This document shows positions 17,479 to 27,335 of a DNA stretch of 64,000 nucleotides, in pieces. Origin of the DNA: Pedobacter sandarakinus (GTDB lineage Bacteria; Bacteroidota; Bacteroidia; Sphingobacteriales; Sphingobacteriaceae). A model generated the notes under the pieces. It searched no databases. It saw nothing but the letters and a program-made list of their open reading frames with translations, and was not told where the DNA came from. Location: assembly GCF_026240095.1 (NCBI RefSeq), contig NZ_JAPIVG010000007.1:62001-126000 (forward strand). Reading direction: 5' to 3'. The first letter of the stretch is position 1; the number at the start of each line of letters is the position of its first letter. Both the position numbers and the translations under genes were made by a program.

Positions 17479-19119
17479 TTAATTGATTTTCACCAGATAG
17501 AAGTGTTCTAAAACCTGTGATCGGGTTTTTGCATTGAGAAACTTCCCTGTTAATTTCGTAATATGAAAATATTCAAAAGATTTAATTACTTGCGCATTGT
17601 ATTGGCTTTTTAACTTAGGCAATTCGCTTTCCGGAACGTAAATAACCAAATCTTTTAGCATTCTATTTCTATCCAAATCGCTATAATTGTAAAAATATTT
17701 CACCTCTCCCGGTGCATAGAAATCAAAAGAAAAGGCATCAATATAATTTAGCACTGCTGGTTTCGCTTTCGGATAATGCGCCTTTAGCCAGTTGCCGGCA
17801 TGCATGCCAGACTGGTATTTCATAATAGCCGGATAAAAGAATAAAAAAAGGAATAAGGCTAAGGTTATTGCTGCGGTTCCACTCCTAGCAATCAAGGTGT
17901 TTACCTCTTTTCCTTTGATAAAGATGAATGTAACAATAGCGCCAGCAAGAATTAAGAACATTGATAAATAGTATTGCTCAAAGCCGAAAAAGAACCAAAT
18001 TACTAGCAACAGAACGAATACTAGCGCAAGGATTATGTTTTGGATGGTACAGATCAGCTTAAGCAATTTCCCATCAAGCTGCTGCAAATACAATGTGGTT
18101 ATAATTGCAAATTGAGGAAAAATAATAAGGATATAATGTGGTAGTTGAAATTTAGAAAGGGAAAAAATAAAAAAGGTAACGGCCGCACTCGCCCAGATAA
18201 AAATACTTTCGGGAGGTAAATTTTCACGGTTCTTTTTTTTGAAAAGATTTACTATCGCCGCGTAAAATAAAATAGACCAAGGTAAAAAAGCCCACAGCGT
18301 GGTGTGTAAAAAGAAAGATGGATCTCCCTTACCTTTTATTGGGCCACTGTTAAAGAAACGCCCAAATTGGCTATCCCAAAAGAAGAACTTTAATCCCGAT
18401 ACGCCTGTTCTCTCCAGCACTATTTTTTCTGGATGTAAATCGAACTGAGTGTAAAGTGAGTAGAGCTCTGGCGTAATAAATACCAAGATTAATACCACGG
18501 CGATCCACCACTTCGGTTGCCAAAGCTGTTTGTATTGCTTTGTAAATAGCCAATAAAGAATAAAGCCTGCAAATACCGGAATGAGCACGAAAATACCTTT
18601 AATCATGATGGCGCATGCGGCAAAGAAAGAGCCGGCAACTATTTGTAAAAATGGGCCGTTGTGCGCCTTGTAATAATGGTAAATGGATGCCAATGTAAAC
18701 GTGGTGATATAAATTTCTGCCCGAACATCGAAAGTTGAGGTAATAATGTGCAATGCGCTCAAGAAAATCAGCGCACTGATTAATCCTGTTTTTTCACCGT
18801 AAATGTCTTTTGCAAGTTTAAATAAATACCAGGCACCAAGTAAGCCAAATAGAAATGATGGTAACTTGTAAGCGAATGAAGAGATGCCAAAGATTTTGAA
18901 AGATAATGCTGTTATCCAAAAAGTAAGGTGTGGTTTATCAAGCCAGTCGGCACCGCGACCGTATAAATTAAACCAATCTTTGAAAATAATAATGTTCTTA
19001 GACATTGAGGCGTAAAGTGCGCCATCTGGCTCCATCACACCTCCAAACAAGGCCGGAATACTTGCTAAAACAAGTAAAACGATAATAAGTTGATATCTTG
19101 TATTTTCCTTTAAATTCAT
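17479..19119 (-). CDS. Glycosyltransferase family 39 (ArnT/PMT-like) membrane protein
   Basis: A 546-residue polytopic membrane enzyme of the GT-C fold. The first luminal loop carries the acidic GGVMEPDGALYASMSKNI motif (catalytic Asp/Glu region), followed by DWFNLYGRGADWLDKPHLTFW, typical of ArnT/PMT_2 proteins (KPP-like KPH). About 11 hydrophobic helices follow, then a soluble C-terminal domain. Such enzymes transfer a sugar from a polyprenyl-phosphate donor to lipid A or protein on the periplasmic side. Co-transcribed with gtrA; acceptor unknown. Confidence 0.9.
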   Translation of the reverse strand: MNLKENTRYQLIIVLLVLASIPALFGGVMEPDGALYASMSKNIIIFKDWFNLYGRGADWLDKPHLTFWITALSFKIFGISSFAYKLPSFLFGLLGAWYLFKLAKDIYGEKTGLISALIFLSALHIITSTFDVRAEIYITTFTLASIYHYYKAHNGPFLQIVAGSFFAACAIMIKGIFVLIPVFAGFILYWLFTKQYKQLWQPKWWIAVVLILVFITPELYSLYTQFDLHPEKIVLERTGVSGLKFFFWDSQFGRFFNSGPIKGKGDPSFFLHTTLWAFLPWSILFYAAIVNLFKKKNRENLPPESIFIWASAAVTFFIFSLSKFQLPHYILIIFPQFAIITTLYLQQLDGKLLKLICTIQNIILALVFVLLLVIWFFFGFEQYYLSMFLILAGAIVTFIFIKGKEVNTLIARSGTAAITLALFLFLFFYPAIMKYQSGMHAGNWLKAHYPKAKPAVLNYIDAFSFDFYAPGEVKYFYNYSDLDRNRMLKDLVIYVPESELPKLKSQYNAQVIKSFEYFHITKLTGKFLNAKTRSQVLEHFYLVKIN

Positions 19120-19191
19120 TTTGACTTGAACAAAGATGAGTAAAAAAAAGTCAAATTTATTAATGGTTTCAGTTTAACAGGCGCAAACCAC

Positions 19192-19199
19192 TATCTTTA
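19192..19199 (+). promoter_or_regulatory. -7 promoter box TATCTTTA of pdxJ
   Basis: One mismatch to TAnnTTTG, ending four bases before the pdxJ ATG. No good -33 TTTG is seen at 19-base spacing. Confidence 0.4.
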
Positions 19200-19203
19200 C
19201 TGC

Positions 19204-19920
19204 ATGACAAAGTTATCGGTTAACATCAATAAAATTGCCACTTTGCGCAACAGCAGAGGGGGAAACAATCCAGATTTAGTGAAGGTTGCGCTAGATTGTG
19301 AACGTTTTGGTGCACAAGGTATTACCGTACACCCACGTCCAGATGAACGTCATATACGTTATCAGGATGTTTACGATCTTAAAGCGGCAATTGCCACTGA
19401 ATTTAATATTGAAGGTAACTGCCGGGAAGATAAATTTGTTGATTTGGTGTTAGCTAACAAACCTGCCCAGGTAACACTAGTGCCCGATGCTGAAGGTCAA
19501 ATTACCTCCAACCATGGTTGGGATACCATTAAACACCAAGATTATTTGAAGGAAATGGTAGCCGTTTTTCAAAAGGAAGGAATCCGAGTTTCTATTTTTG
19601 TAGATCCGATTGTAGCCATGGTAGACGGTGCATTAGAAACCGGAACAGATAGAATTGAACTATATACCGAGGCTTATGCCCACAACTATTTCGCAGATCG
19701 AGAAAAAGCTGTTGTAAATTATGTTGCAGCTGCGCATCAGGCCAATAAGTTAGGATTAGGTATTAATGCCGGGCATGATCTGGATTTGCATAACCTCCAT
19801 TATTTTGCTCAAAGCATACCAGGTTTATTGGAAGTATCTATCGGGCATGCGTTAATTAGTGATGCGCTTTATTTAGGGCTGGAAACGACTGTTAAAAACT
19901 ATTTGCACCAGTTATTATAA
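19204..19920 (+). CDS. pdxJ: Pyridoxine 5'-phosphate synthase
   Basis: PdxJ closes the pyridoxine ring from 1-deoxyxylulose 5-phosphate and 3-amino-1-hydroxyacetone phosphate in the DXP-dependent vitamin B6 route. The 238-residue TIM barrel shows the signatures [60 protein letters not shown] and [15 protein letters not shown]. It is full length. The B6 enzyme GcvP in this window depends on its product, but there is no operon link. Confidence 0.97.
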   Translation: MTKLSVNINKIATLRNSRGGNNPDLVKVALDCERFGAQGITVHPRPDERHIRYQDVYDLKAAIATEFNIEGNCREDKFVDLVLANKPAQVTLVPDAEGQITSNHGWDTIKHQDYLKEMVAVFQKEGIRVSIFVDPIVAMVDGALETGTDRIELYTEAYAHNYFADREKAVVNYVAAAHQANKLGLGINAGHDLDLHNLHYFAQSIPGLLEVSIGHALISDALYLGLETTVKNYLHQLL

Positions 19921-20000
19921 CTTCAGTCTTGCATTGTAGCCTAATAGCTGCCAATCATCACCTCAGCCTACTCAAATTATAAAATCTTATTTGTGAATCG

Positions 20001-20894
20001 ATGTTAAAAGGAATTATCCTTGTTTTTGTTGGCGCCTGTAGTTACGGCATCCTATCCACGTTTGTGAAACTTGCTTATCATGATGGTTATACGCTGGGTG
20101 ATGTTACAGGCGCACAAGCTCTTTTTGGTGCCGTAATTTTATGGGCACTTTTCATCGTGCAACGTAACATGGCCAACTTTAAGGCTAAGAAAGTTAAATT
20201 AATTACCCCTTGGTGGAAAATGTTGCTTGCAGGGACTTGCACAGGCTTGGTAAGCATTTTCTATTATCAATGTGTAAAACTTGTGCCAAATGCGGTTGCC
20301 ATCATTTTACTTATGCAATTTATATGGATAAGTATTTTACTCGATTTTGTAATTTTCAAAAAAAAACCTAGCGGGATGCAACTTTTCGCGATTTTATTGG
20401 TGTTAGGTGGCACGGTGCTGGCTAGTGGAATGGTCGAAGCTAGCATTGCAAGTCTTAACGTAAAGGGAATAATCTTCGGCTTGCTGGCAGCCATTTGCTA
20501 TGCAGGTTTTTTAATGTTGAATGGTAAGTTAGGCAATGAATACCCTCCATTGCAAAAAAGCGCTTTAATGGTTACAGGTGCCTGTATTCTTATATTCATC
20601 ATCTTCCCTCCGCAGTTTTTATACAATGGTGCCTTAAATGGTTCGCTGTTAAAATGGGGGCTAATCATTGCCTTTTTTGGTACCGTAATCCCACCCCTAT
20701 GTTACGCTAACGGTGTTCCTAGAATTGGTACTGCCCTAAGTTCTATTCTAAGTGCCGCCGAGTTACCCGTTGCCGTATTAATGGCTAGTCTGGTTTTGCA
20801 AGAGCAGGTTTCGGTTTTAAGGTGGTTAGGTGTGGCAGTAATTTTATCAGCTATGGTTTTGCCAAACCTACAGTACTTAAGAAGAAGTAAGTAG
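20001..20894 (+). CDS. EamA/DMT-family transporter
   Basis: A 297-residue inner-membrane protein with ten hydrophobic helices arranged as two EamA repeats (about 5-145 and 155-292). Repeat ends are marked by QFIWISILLDFVIFKKKPSG and PVAVLMASLVLQEQVSVLRWLG, the usual EamA motif near the last helices. The drug/metabolite transporter superfamily exports amino acids, nucleobases or other metabolites; the substrate cannot be told from sequence. It follows pdxJ by 80 bases and may or may not share its transcript. Confidence 0.9.
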   Translation: MLKGIILVFVGACSYGILSTFVKLAYHDGYTLGDVTGAQALFGAVILWALFIVQRNMANFKAKKVKLITPWWKMLLAGTCTGLVSIFYYQCVKLVPNAVAIILLMQFIWISILLDFVIFKKKPSGMQLFAILLVLGGTVLASGMVEASIASLNVKGIIFGLLAAICYAGFLMLNGKLGNEYPPLQKSALMVTGACILIFIIFPPQFLYNGALNGSLLKWGLIIAFFGTVIPPLCYANGVPRIGTALSSILSAAELPVAVLMASLVLQEQVSVLRWLGVAVILSAMVLPNLQYLRRSK

Positions 20895-21053
20895 TAAAAA
20901 GTGCCAAGGCAGCGATGCTCTGGTAGTTTTAAAGATGCCAGATTGTTTTATGAAATCCATCACTTTAATTCTAATAGCAGAACGCTTAAATTCCATTTTC
21001 TTTGATAAAAGTATTGTTTGTCTTAAATGGCATTGCTTATACCCGTAAACGAT

Positions 21054-21084
21054 TTTGGCAGTTAAACTAAATTAGATACCTTTA
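21054..21084 (+). promoter_or_regulatory. Promoter TTTG-N19-TACCTTTA
   Basis: TTTG at 21054-21057, a 19-base spacer, and TACCTTTA at 21077-21084: one mismatch to the full consensus. It would drive the lipoprotein gene at 21103 with a leader of about 12 bases. Confidence 0.65.
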
Positions 21085-21102
21085 AATTATAAGTTCAATT
21101 CT

Positions 21103-21666
21103 ATGAAAAAATCCATATTCTATATTTTATCATTTCTTATTTTCGGCTTTGCCGGATGTAAAACCAAAACCACTATTAACCAAGATGAAGCTGGTGAGGT
21201 AATTACAGATTATTTGAAGGCAAACCCCGAATACAAAACAGCCCGTTTCAATTTTGGAGAAATCAAATTTAATAGCACCGATGAATTATTTGAGCTAGGT
21301 AAATACAAATCTTTAGCTAGCAAAGGCCTTGTTACGCTAGATCTAAAAGAAGCTAAGAAACGGTTTCTTTCAAAGGATAGTAGCTTCGTTTACCAGATTA
21401 AATTAACAGATAAAGCAAGTCCGTTGGTACTGAAACAGGATAATGATAAAGCCACAGTTAAGGTAGTTGAATATGTTTTAGCGGATGAAAAACCAGTAGA
21501 TTTTTCACAAGTGAATTCCAGTACAGCAAAGGTAACGGTGTCTTTAAAAATGGTTACCACAGATTTTGAACCCTTCGATAAAAATGCAAATAAGAATAGC
21601 AACTTTATCACCAAAACCTATAAATTAAAGCTCGATAAAGAAGAAGGTTGGAAAGTACAGCAATAG
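21103..21666 (+). CDS. Lipoprotein of unknown function
   Basis: A 187-residue predicted lipoprotein with signal MKKSIFYILSFLIFGFAG followed by C19 (lipobox FAGC). The mature part is a mixed alpha/beta domain starting DEAGEVITDYLKANPEYKTA and ending TKTYKLKLDKEEGWKVQQ. I do not recognise the family. Its layout (a helical start and a late W/V-rich strand) is reminiscent of NTF2-like or DUF4878-like lipoproteins, but that is a guess. Monocistronic behind a good promoter, convergent with the next gene. Confidence 0.8.
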   Translation: MKKSIFYILSFLIFGFAGCKTKTTINQDEAGEVITDYLKANPEYKTARFNFGEIKFNSTDELFELGKYKSLASKGLVTLDLKEAKKRFLSKDSSFVYQIKLTDKASPLVLKQDNDKATVKVVEYVLADEKPVDFSQVNSSTAKVTVSLKMVTTDFEPFDKNANKNSNFITKTYKLKLDKEEGWKVQQ

Positions 21667-21696
21667 AACAAGGACAATGGCTTATGAGTAAGGGCA

Positions 21697-22560
21697 CTAT
21701 TGATCCTTTTTCTTAACCAACCAGTTTTTTAACTTTTTAAATACATCTACCTTTTTTGGTTTCGGTCTGCCATCATGCGTTAATCCACTGTCGAAGTGTT
21801 TTTGCAGTGCTACCGCATACTCGTTTGCGGTTTTATCGGCTAATTTTAATGCAGCGATGAACCTCAAAATGTTATTGTTGAGTGCGCTATTAAATGAAAC
21901 GGCAAAATATTCGCTGCGCATAATCGGTTTGTCATTCTTGTTAATACAATCAGCACCATTTTCGGCGAAATAATCTACATGATGTATTAGCGGGTTTAAC
22001 TTCTTTAGTCGCTTGGTTCCTTTTCGCTCATTTCGCCAAGGGTGTTCGTTTTTGTGGAGTTGCGCCAATAGGAATTCCTTCTTCCAAAGCGTAACCTGAT
22101 GCGACATTAAAAAATCAGAGTTCTGGTTATCTACCGCAGCAATATTAAATCCTTCTATAAATGCTGGCGTTGGTATTGTTTTGTAAACTCCAGCGCTATG
22201 GAGCTTAATCTGCTGGCAATTATTCTGCTTTGCGAAATCAAACAATTTGCTAAAAAAGACATCGTTTACGGGCTTGTTCAACCACATATCTTCCTGGAAA
22301 TAAAGTATCCATTCCTCGTCGATGTTATTTAGAAGGGTAGACAATCGATCTGCCCATTCGCCACGGCCCGATTTGATATTTATGAAACCGTTCACCTCTG
22401 CATCCCTAATTTCAGTAGCAAAATAATAACTACATGGAATTTCAAAATTCCAATTTTTTGAAAAGAAAAAATCAAACCCCTCATAAAGGAATGCATAACG
22501 GTCGCACGCATGTACCAAAAGGGCAACATTATTTTCAGGCTTGGGCATAGAGGCTATCAT
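21697..22560 (-). CDS. Glycosyltransferase-like protein
   Basis: A 287-residue soluble protein without signal peptide or membrane helix. It has a nucleotide-diphospho-sugar transferase feel: an N-terminal strand NNVALLVHACDRYAFLYEGF, a central WILYFQEDMWLNKPV, where the acidic ED could act like a DxD metal site, and SHQVTLWKKEFLLAQL before a basic C-terminal tail. I do not recognise the exact family, and assignment to glycosyltransferases is inference. The start could also be the ATG four codons downstream (22548). No polysaccharide genes are adjacent. Confidence 0.65.
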   Translation of the reverse strand: MIASMPKPENNVALLVHACDRYAFLYEGFDFFFSKNWNFEIPCSYYFATEIRDAEVNGFINIKSGRGEWADRLSTLLNNIDEEWILYFQEDMWLNKPVNDVFFSKLFDFAKQNNCQQIKLHSAGVYKTIPTPAFIEGFNIAAVDNQNSDFLMSHQVTLWKKEFLLAQLHKNEHPWRNERKGTKRLKKLNPLIHHVDYFAENGADCINKNDKPIMRSEYFAVSFNSALNNNILRFIAALKLADKTANEYAVALQKHFDSGLTHDGRPKPKKVDVFKKLKNWLVKKKDQ

Positions 22561-22878
22561 GTAATTAATGTGTTCAAAGCTAGTAAAAAGACGACAACAC
22601 TTTGCGATTCAATATTGATCTTAGTTGGAAAGATTTCCTGGCTAGGTGCGATACGAAGGGAAGAGTATATCGGATTAATAGTTTTAAACAATAATGCATT
22701 AAAAAAAAGGCAAACCCATTCATCTCGATGTAACAATTTCTGTAAATAAATTCCATCCGCCCTGCGTAAAAAACAAAGTGAATTAAACCACGAAAATATG
22801 ACGGTTCCAACGGTTTTTCATGTTTAAAAAGAGGTGCCTTTTTGCTACCTTTGCCCGCAAATTATTATTCATACCCGC
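22561..22878. other. Intergenic region upstream of gcvP
   Basis: About 318 bases between the divergent glycosyltransferase-like gene and gcvP. Short open frames on both strands lack homology-like features or signal peptides. The only element I support is the gcvP promoter near 22823-22853. Confidence 0.5.
22823..22853 (+). promoter_or_regulatory. Promoter TTTA-N19-TACCTTTG of gcvP
   Basis: A perfect -7 box TACCTTTG at 22846-22853, with TTTA at 22823-22826 at the expected 19-base distance. The leader to the gcvP ATG at 22879 would be about 20 bases. Confidence 0.6.
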
Positions 22879-25755
22879 ATGAGCTTAAATATCCACTACA
22901 AGGAAGATTTTCAAAATCGTCACATCGCACCAAATGAGGCAGATACAGCCGAGATGTTGCAAGCTGTCGGCGTAAATTCTATCGATGAGCTGATTGAACA
23001 AACTGTTCCTGCAGCGATAAGGTTAAAACAGCCTTTAAATTTGCCCGCAGCGAAATCAGAAACCGAATATCTTGGCGCATTGAAACAAACTTCATTGTTA
23101 AATAAGGTTTTCAAAAGCTTTATTGGGCAGGGTTACTATGATACGATAACGCCAGGAGTTATCTTGCGGAATGTATTTGAAAATCCGGGTTGGTACACGC
23201 AATATACGCCATACCAGGCAGAGATTGCACAAGGGCGCTTGCAGGCGCTGTTAAATTTCCAAACCATGGTAATTGATTTAACAGGGATGGAGATTGCTAA
23301 TGCATCTCTGTTGGATGAAGGTACAGCAGCTGCCGAGGCGATGTTTATGCAATATAGCACCCGTAAAAATCAGGCAGCTAAAAAGTTTTTTGTGTCTGAG
23401 TTACTTTTCCCTCAAACAATAGATATTTTAAAAACCCGTGCCAATCCTTACGGCATAGAACTGGTGTTAGGTAGCCACATAGATTTTGTTGCAACGGCGG
23501 ATTTTTTCGGTGCCATTGTGCAATACCCGGCCGGAAGCGGAGAGGTGTTTGATTACAAAGACTTCGCAGCAGCATTACACCAACAGAATATTAAATTAAC
23601 GGTAGCCGCAGATATATTGAGCCTAACGCTTTTAACCCCTCCAGGCGAATGGGGGGCTGATATCGTAGTCGGAACCACACAGCGTTTTGGCATTCCGATG
23701 GGCTTTGGTGGTCCTCATGCAGCATTCTTTGCTACGAAAGATGAATATAAACGATCAATCCCTGGTCGAATTATTGGGGTAACCATAGATAGCCATGGCG
23801 ACTATGCATTGCGTATGGCCTTGCAAACCCGCGAACAACACATCCGCAGGGATAAGGCTACTTCAAACATCTGTACGGCGCAAGCTTTACTAGCCATCAT
23901 GGCGGGTTTTTATGCAGCTTATCACGGTCCGAAGGGATTGAAAGCCATTGCAGAACGCACACATGGTTTAGCCGTAAGCTTAGCAAACACATTAAAAAAC
24001 CTCGGTTACGAGCAATTGAATTCGGCTTATTTCGATACCATTCGCTTCGATTTAGGTGATTTAAAAGGAGGTATTCATGCTTACTGCCTTGACAACGAAA
24101 TAAATTTAAACTACGTTGGCAACACAGTAACTATCTCTGTTGATGAAACTACTACTTTCGAAGACATCACATTGATTTCGAAAATTTTCGCTAGAGCCAA
24201 AGGTATTGCTGGCGACCAAGTAGAGGTTGACGAGAATGTAGAAACGGTAGTACCCGCTGAGTTACAACGTACTTCAGCATACCTCACGCACCCCGTATTT
24301 ACATCGCACCATTCTGAACACGAAATGTTGCGTTACATTAAGTCATTAGAGGCAAAAGATTTGTCGCTCTGCCACTCGATGATTGCCTTGGGAAGTTGCA
24401 CAATGAAATTGAATGCTACCGCAGAAATGATTCCGGTTACCTGGTCTCACTTTGGTCGCGTGCATCCATTTGCGCCGGCCGACCAGGTATTGGGTTATTA
24501 TTCAGTTTTTAACGAGCTAGATAAATGGTTAAGTGAAATAACTGGATTTGCCGCCATGAGCCTGCAGCCTAACGCAGGTGCACAAGGTGAATATGCTGGT
24601 TTGATGGTTATTCGTGCTTATCACCACGATAGGGGAGATTTCCACAGAAACGTAGCGTTAATTCCTGCATCTGCTCACGGTACTAACCCTGCATCGGCGG
24701 CAATGGCAGATATGAAAATTGTTGTCGTAAAATCTTTGGAAAACGGTAACATCGATGTAGAAGATCTAAAGGCAAAAGCAGAACTTCATAAAGATAATTT
24801 ATCATGTTTAATGGTTACTTACCCATCTACCCATGGTGTATTTGAAGAAAGTATTATCGAAATCTGCGAAAGCATACACGCCAATGGCGGACAAGTTTAT
24901 ATGGATGGTGCCAATATGAACGCCCAGGTAGGCTTAACAAGCCCTGCCAATATTGGTGCAGACGTTTGCCACCTAAACTTGCACAAAACCTTTTGCATTC
25001 CGCATGGAGGTGGAGGGCCTGGTATGGGTCCGATTGGCGTTGCAAAACACTTGGTTCCATATCTTCCTGGTCATGCTGTGGTAGATATCGACAAAGGAAA
25101 ATCAATTTCAGCAGTTTCTTCAGCCCCATGGGGTTCTGCATCGATATTAATTATTTCGCATGCTTACATCGCCATGATGGGTTCCGATGGATTAACCAAT
25201 GCAACGAAATATGCTATCTTGAATGCGAACTACATGAAGGCTCGTTTAGAAGAACATTATCCCGTATTGTATTCTGGTGCCAATGGCCGTTGTGCACACG
25301 AGATGATTTTGGATTGCCGCTCGTTTAAAGCTTTCGGTATTGAGGTAACAGATATCGCAAAACGATTAATGGATTACGGCTTCCATGCGCCAACGGTTTC
25401 TTTCCCAGTTGCAGGAACGCTAATGGTTGAGCCAACTGAGTCTGAGCCAAAACATGAATTAGATCGTTTTTGCGATGCACTAATTGCCATTAAAAAAGAG
25501 ATAGCTGAAGTTGCAGATGGTACTTTAGACAAAGTGGATAACCCATTGAAGAATGCGCCGCATACTGTTGCTGTAATTACTGCTAACGAATGGGAGCATG
25601 CATACAGTCGTCAGACAGCGGCATTCCCATTACCATATGTACTCGAGCGTAAATTTTGGCCATCAGTTGGTCGGGTGAATGATAGCCATGGCGACAGGTC
25701 TTTAATTTGTGCTTGTCCGCCGGTAGAAAGTTACCTGGAAGAGATCGTGCCTTAA
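22879..25755 (+). CDS. gcvP: Glycine dehydrogenase (decarboxylating), P protein
   Basis: GcvP decarboxylates glycine with PLP and passes the aminomethyl group to lipoylated GcvH. This is the single-chain (fused P1-P2) form, 958 residues, the normal length. It opens [21 protein letters not shown]. The PLP-binding lysine is K703 in [17 protein letters not shown], and [13 protein letters not shown] is the other family signature. I start at the ATG at 22879; an in-frame ATG at 22834 would add 15 residues upstream of the conserved start and would lie ahead of the promoter box. gcvT and gcvH are not in this window. A strong terminator follows. Confidence 0.97.
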   Translation: MSLNIHYKEDFQNRHIAPNEADTAEMLQAVGVNSIDELIEQTVPAAIRLKQPLNLPAAKSETEYLGALKQTSLLNKVFKSFIGQGYYDTITPGVILRNVFENPGWYTQYTPYQAEIAQGRLQALLNFQTMVIDLTGMEIANASLLDEGTAAAEAMFMQYSTRKNQAAKKFFVSELLFPQTIDILKTRANPYGIELVLGSHIDFVATADFFGAIVQYPAGSGEVFDYKDFAAALHQQNIKLTVAADILSLTLLTPPGEWGADIVVGTTQRFGIPMGFGGPHAAFFATKDEYKRSIPGRIIGVTIDSHGDYALRMALQTREQHIRRDKATSNICTAQALLAIMAGFYAAYHGPKGLKAIAERTHGLAVSLANTLKNLGYEQLNSAYFDTIRFDLGDLKGGIHAYCLDNEINLNYVGNTVTISVDETTTFEDITLISKIFARAKGIAGDQVEVDENVETVVPAELQRTSAYLTHPVFTSHHSEHEMLRYIKSLEAKDLSLCHSMIALGSCTMKLNATAEMIPVTWSHFGRVHPFAPADQVLGYYSVFNELDKWLSEITGFAAMSLQPNAGAQGEYAGLMVIRAYHHDRGDFHRNVALIPASAHGTNPASAAMADMKIVVVKSLENGNIDVEDLKAKAELHKDNLSCLMVTYPSTHGVFEESIIEICESIHANGGQVYMDGANMNAQVGLTSPANIGADVCHLNLHKTFCIPHGGGGPGMGPIGVAKHLVPYLPGHAVVDIDKGKSISAVSSAPWGSASILIISHAYIAMMGSDGLTNATKYAILNANYMKARLEEHYPVLYSGANGRCAHEMILDCRSFKAFGIEVTDIAKRLMDYGFHAPTVSFPVAGTLMVEPTESEPKHELDRFCDALIAIKKEIAEVADGTLDKVDNPLKNAPHTVAVITANEWEHAYSRQTAAFPLPYVLERKFWPSVGRVNDSHGDRSLICACPPVESYLEEIVP

Positions 25756-25848
25756 GACATTTGAAATGAGGTTTGAGGTTTATTGGCTTTAACCAGGCCG
25801 TCTATCTCTAGCCGCTAGAAGTTTATTTGTCATTTAATAAACCGAATG

Positions 25849-25896
25849 ATCTGCAGGTTTTATGAATTGATTTCATAAAGCCTGCAGATTTTTTTT
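25849..25896 (+). terminator. Terminator of gcvP with 18-bp stem
   Basis: Arms ATCTGCAGGTTTTATGAA (25849-25866) and TTCATAAAGCCTGCAGAT (25872-25889) pair over 18 positions with one G-T wobble and a 5-base loop. A run of eight T (25889-25896) follows. Confidence 0.9.
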
Positions 25897-25950
25897 GATG
25901 CGTGGTTTGCTGCGCAGGGTGCCTGAGTATTATTTTAGGGAGACTCAATC

Positions 25951-26010
25951 ATCATTTCGAGCGTAGCCGAGAAATTTTTTGAAAATGTAAACTGGCCGGG
26001 AAGATTTCTC
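25951..26010. repeat. Repeat-like fragment with ATTTCGAGCGTAGCCGAGAAAT
   Basis: This stretch begins with a block (25954-25975) close to a dispersed intergenic repeat I recall from many Bacteroidota, in which such a block and its reverse complement flank a short loop. Here the left block is well preserved. The right side keeps only ATTTCTC (26004-26010), which pairs with GAGAAAT (25969-25975). It looks like a decayed copy; only one is seen in this window. Confidence 0.45.
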
Positions 26011-26117
26011 TTGTCCATTGCTTTATGGTTCAGTAAGATGGTTAATAATGTTGCTCTTAGTTGCAATAGCAAATGTTACACTACAAAATACCTACTAGAA
26101 GTGGAAAGATTTAAACC

Positions 26118-26480
26118 TTATTTAAAAGCCCCAAAATGCCACAGATTTCCTGCCGGATCGTGTAAGAAACACTCGCTTCCCCATTCTTCGTTTCTAATGG
26201 GCGTAAGCTTAACACCTTTGTATTTTGAAGGTAAATCTAGATCTAGCAAATGGCTGTAGAATAGGTTAACATCTTCAACCTCCATAAAAATCATAGTGTT
26301 TTCAATCCAGTCTTTCAGATAGTAATTTTGCAAATAGAAAGCCATATTCCCTGTCTTAAAAACCGACATTTGTTCCCCAAGCTTTGTTTCTTCAAAGCCT
26401 AAATCGCGGTAAAAGCTTCTTGATGTTTCAAAACTTTTAGCACCAATAAACGGCCTGATGGATTTTGCGTAGTGATTCAT
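26118..26480 (-). CDS. VOC family protein (glyoxalase/bleomycin-resistance fold)
   Basis: A 120-residue single-domain vicinal-oxygen-chelate protein: SIRPFIGAKSFETSRSFYRDLGF opens the first beta-alpha-beta module, WIENTMIFMEVEDVNLFYSH the second, and GSECFLHDPAGNLWHFGAF is the usual C-terminal strand. Family members include glyoxalases, dioxygenases and antibiotic-binding proteins; no specific substrate can be assigned. The start at 26478-26480 (MNHYAKS) is preferred; a longer frame to 26552 adds a non-conserved segment that crosses the terminator hairpin at 26531-26565. Confidence 0.85.
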   Translation of the reverse strand: MNHYAKSIRPFIGAKSFETSRSFYRDLGFEETKLGEQMSVFKTGNMAFYLQNYYLKDWIENTMIFMEVEDVNLFYSHLLDLDLPSKYKGVKLTPIRNEEWGSECFLHDPAGNLWHFGAFK

Positions 26481-26530
26481 ACAATAAAATGCTAAATTAA
26501 ATAACAATACCTTAAAAATCTTAAAATATG

Positions 26531-26565
26531 AAAAGAGCCTGAATATTTCCAAATACCAGGCTCTT
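26531..26565 (-). terminator. Terminator of the small secreted protein cluster
   Basis: Arms AAGAGCCTG (26533-26541) and CAGGCTCTT (26557-26565) pair perfectly, with a further TATTT/AAATA inner stem. Read on the minus strand it ends in TTTT. It lies downstream of the genes between 26588 and 27610. Confidence 0.7.
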
Positions 26566-26587
26566 ACGATAAATAATCTAGCTAGAT

Positions 26588-27013
26588 TTAATATTTACCA
26601 TAAAGTTCTCCATTTGCTTTAACCAGATTCATTAATGGTTCCCATCTAGGATCTTTGTGAAGACCAAATAAATTTACATCCCTTGAGATTAAAACGTAAC
26701 TAGCAAATTTGCCTTTTTCAACTATTCTTTGTAATTGGATGAAGGCGCTATCAGGCTTATTATTGAGTGCCCAGCAAGTTGCAAGGTTATATCTATCAAT
26801 TACCTTCGCCTGGTCTTTGTTAGCACGAAAAGCAACTTGATAAAATGGTATTGCCTCCTTATAGTTGCGATTGAGAAACAAATTTTGGGCTAAATCTACA
26901 TTCTCATTGTATTGATTATTTACAGTTTGAGCGCAAGTAGCAAATTGAAATAAAATGATAAAGTCAAATAGCATAAAAAACTCAATTGCTATTTTTTCTT
27001 TTAACCGATTCAT
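26588..27013 (-). CDS. Secreted tetratricopeptide-like protein
   Basis: A 141-residue protein with a hydrophobic export signal ending near FQFATCAQ, then about two TPR-like helix pairs (NVDLAQNLFLNRNYKEAIPFYQ, RYNLATCWALNNKPDSAFIQL). The C-terminal motif SRDVNLFGLHKDPRWEPLM is common in Bacteroidota TPR proteins. The function is unknown, probably periplasmic. With ATG at 27013 it overlaps the upstream gene by 32 bases; an alternative ATG at 26974 (MLFDFIILF) would remove the overlap and still give a signal peptide. It is the last gene of a short minus-strand cluster of small secreted proteins. Confidence 0.75.
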   Translation of the reverse strand: MNRLKEKIAIEFFMLFDFIILFQFATCAQTVNNQYNENVDLAQNLFLNRNYKEAIPFYQVAFRANKDQAKVIDRYNLATCWALNNKPDSAFIQLQRIVEKGKFASYVLISRDVNLFGLHKDPRWEPLMNLVKANGELYGKY

Positions 27014-27320
27014 AGAAGATAATTCTTTTAATATTTGACTTTGAAAGTGAATCTTTAATTAATTTAATAAACCTTAAAGTGCTTAAGTTAATGCCAGATT
27101 CTTCTAACTTACTGCCCGAAAATATTCGTTTGTCTATTACAAAGAGATCCGAATCGCCGATGTTAAAATACGAAATAGCATACTGATTGGAATTAAGGGA
27201 TTTTGCTAAAATTACATTCTCCAACGGCTGTATCTTGGTATCATTCCCTGGTTTTTTCTGTTGCGCTAAAAGAGATAATGTAACAGATATGAAAAATAGC
27301 AAACATGTTATCTTCTTCAT
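26982..27320 (-). CDS. Small secreted protein of unknown function
   Basis: A 112-residue protein with a clear signal peptide (MKKITCLLFFISVTLSLLAQ). The rest is polar with a short beta-like core (NQYAISYFNIGDSDLFVIDK) and a basic end (YESVKRKNSN). I recognise no family. It overlaps the downstream TPR-like gene and starts 15 bases after the frameshifted secreted-protein gene, so the three likely form one transcript. Confidence 0.65.
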   Translation of the reverse strand: MKKITCLLFFISVTLSLLAQQKKPGNDTKIQPLENVILAKSLNSNQYAISYFNIGDSDLFVIDKRIFSGSKLEESGINLSTLRFIKLIKDSLSKSNIKRIIFYESVKRKNSN

Positions 27321-27335
27321 TTTAAGGTGTTTTTT

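Larger units (their letters stand above)
25756..26117. other. Intergenic region with terminator and repeat fragment
   Basis: About 360 bases between gcvP and the VOC gene. It holds a strong gcvP terminator (25849-25896) and a fragment of a repeat-like hairpin (25951-26010). No gene is supported. Confidence 0.6.

Noticed and set aside
22580..22810. 76-codon minus-strand open frame upstream of gcvP
   Set aside because: No family or signal features; AT-rich intergenic DNA opposite the gcvP promoter area.
24966..25328. Long alternative frame inside gcvP
   Set aside because: Shadow of the highly conserved gcvP coding sequence.
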